Source of the DNA: Chaenocephalus aceratus
Taxonomy: Eukaryota; Chordata; Actinopteri; Perciformes; Channichthyidae
Direction of reading: 5' to 3'
Assembly (NCBI GenBank): GCA_023974075.1
Contig: CM043788.1
Span: 17,135,928 to 17,199,927, forward strand
Length of the DNA: 64,000 nt
The translations under genes and the position numbers were made by a program. The notes below the pieces were generated by a model. That model did no database searches. It had not been told where the DNA came from and saw nothing but the letters and a program-made list of their open reading frames with translations. Of the stretch, positions 63,410 to 64,000 are shown one piece after another; position 1 is the stretch's first letter; each line of letters starts with the position of its first letter.

Positions 63410-64000
63410 ACATGTATCAAACAGCTGCACTGAGGTTAATCCAGTTATATCTACCCAAACAGCTCCTGACTGTAACAGGTGCAGGCTCAGTGTAATCAGT
63501 CCCTCGCTCACAGGTGTGATTCTGTTCAGAGGCTTACCCAATCAGAGCAGGAGAAAAGTATGGACCCGCCTATCCTTCAAACCCTGAGTTGTTGGCATTT
63601 CCAGAAATGTATATCTCCCACAGTTTCCTGTTAGAATAAAAGTCCCCAAAAAGTACAACACCTGGCAACAAAAGAAAAAACATTGTACATTTGCACAGTA
63701 AAGTCAAAATGCCTGACTTCCTGTTGGCTTTAGGACATACCTCCAAGAGGTTTTTATATAGGTTTGAACATATAACACCTGCATACCATTTATATTTAAT
63801 CTACGTGAATGAATACAGTGACAACACCCTTTAACACCTGTCTAATCCAAAAATAGGCAAAGAGGTGGATCATCGCTGGAGCAGAGGCAGTCCAGGTGAC
63901 GCAGCAGAAAAGACGGCAGTTTAGAAGTTTACGGCTAGCGTCCTGCACCCACCTGTCAGTCAAAGTGGCCACGCCCTTAGCAAATGTGTAACTCTTTTGT
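63410..64000. other. unique non-coding sequence at the window edge
   Basis: No gene or transposon feature recognised. Confidence 0.45.

Overview
This is vertebrate, almost certainly teleost fish, nuclear DNA. It has long intergenic stretches and introns, long AC, TC and GAA microsatellites, L2-type LINE fragments with the fish-type 3' tail, and many fish DNA transposons (hAT, PIF/Harbinger and TTAA-target types). The one gene I can name securely is prrx1 (paired related homeobox 1, a or b paralogue undecided). It lies on the minus strand between 57308 and 43432. Its four coding exons (57308-57062, 51137-50962, 47965-47784, 43564-43432) have consensus splice sites and compatible phases and sum to 738 bases, that is 245 residues plus a stop. 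This matches the length I recall for the long (OAR-containing) PRRX1 isoform.

Layout. 1-5630 is a nest of transposons. A solo LTR (526-2102, target duplication CCTTT) is split by a DNA transposon (895-2079, duplication CTTGT). It is followed by a PIF/Harbinger element (3519-5504, duplication TTA) that is itself split by a hAT element (4300-5451, 8-base duplication). 5630-8560 holds a tRNA-like SINE, another hAT element (6790-7391) and a candidate orphan exon. 8649-11270 and 22155-25076 are two inverted copies of a non-autonomous LTR retrotransposon whose single ORF is a proline/valine-rich tandem-repeat protein. Their 3' LTRs are halved in complementary ways. 11271-16200 is mostly unique, with one good orphan exon. 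16218-21415 is another mobile cluster (Harbinger MITEs, a TTAA element, L2 fragments). 25082-36750 is mixed unique sequence and MITEs, with a possible CpG-rich promoter near 30300-30850. 36750-43400 looks like prrx1 downstream regulatory landscape. 43432-57308 is prrx1, and 57309-59448 is its 5' flank with a 135-base TC tract. 59453-63403 is a four-level transposon nest.

The most interesting functional point is in prrx1. The exon 2 acceptor, just ahead of the homeodomain, is preceded by about 230 bases of near-pure TTC repeat with no AG for 241 bases, so a length-variable microsatellite serves as the polypyrimidine tract. The most interesting mobile-element point is the LTR family with complementary 3' LTR halves. 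Several pairs of splice-site-bounded short ORFs (6414-6481, 12353-12405, 32866-33010, 34893-35063, 39583-39623) may belong to genes I do not recognise. I saw no tRNA, rRNA, CRISPR array or bacterial-type feature.
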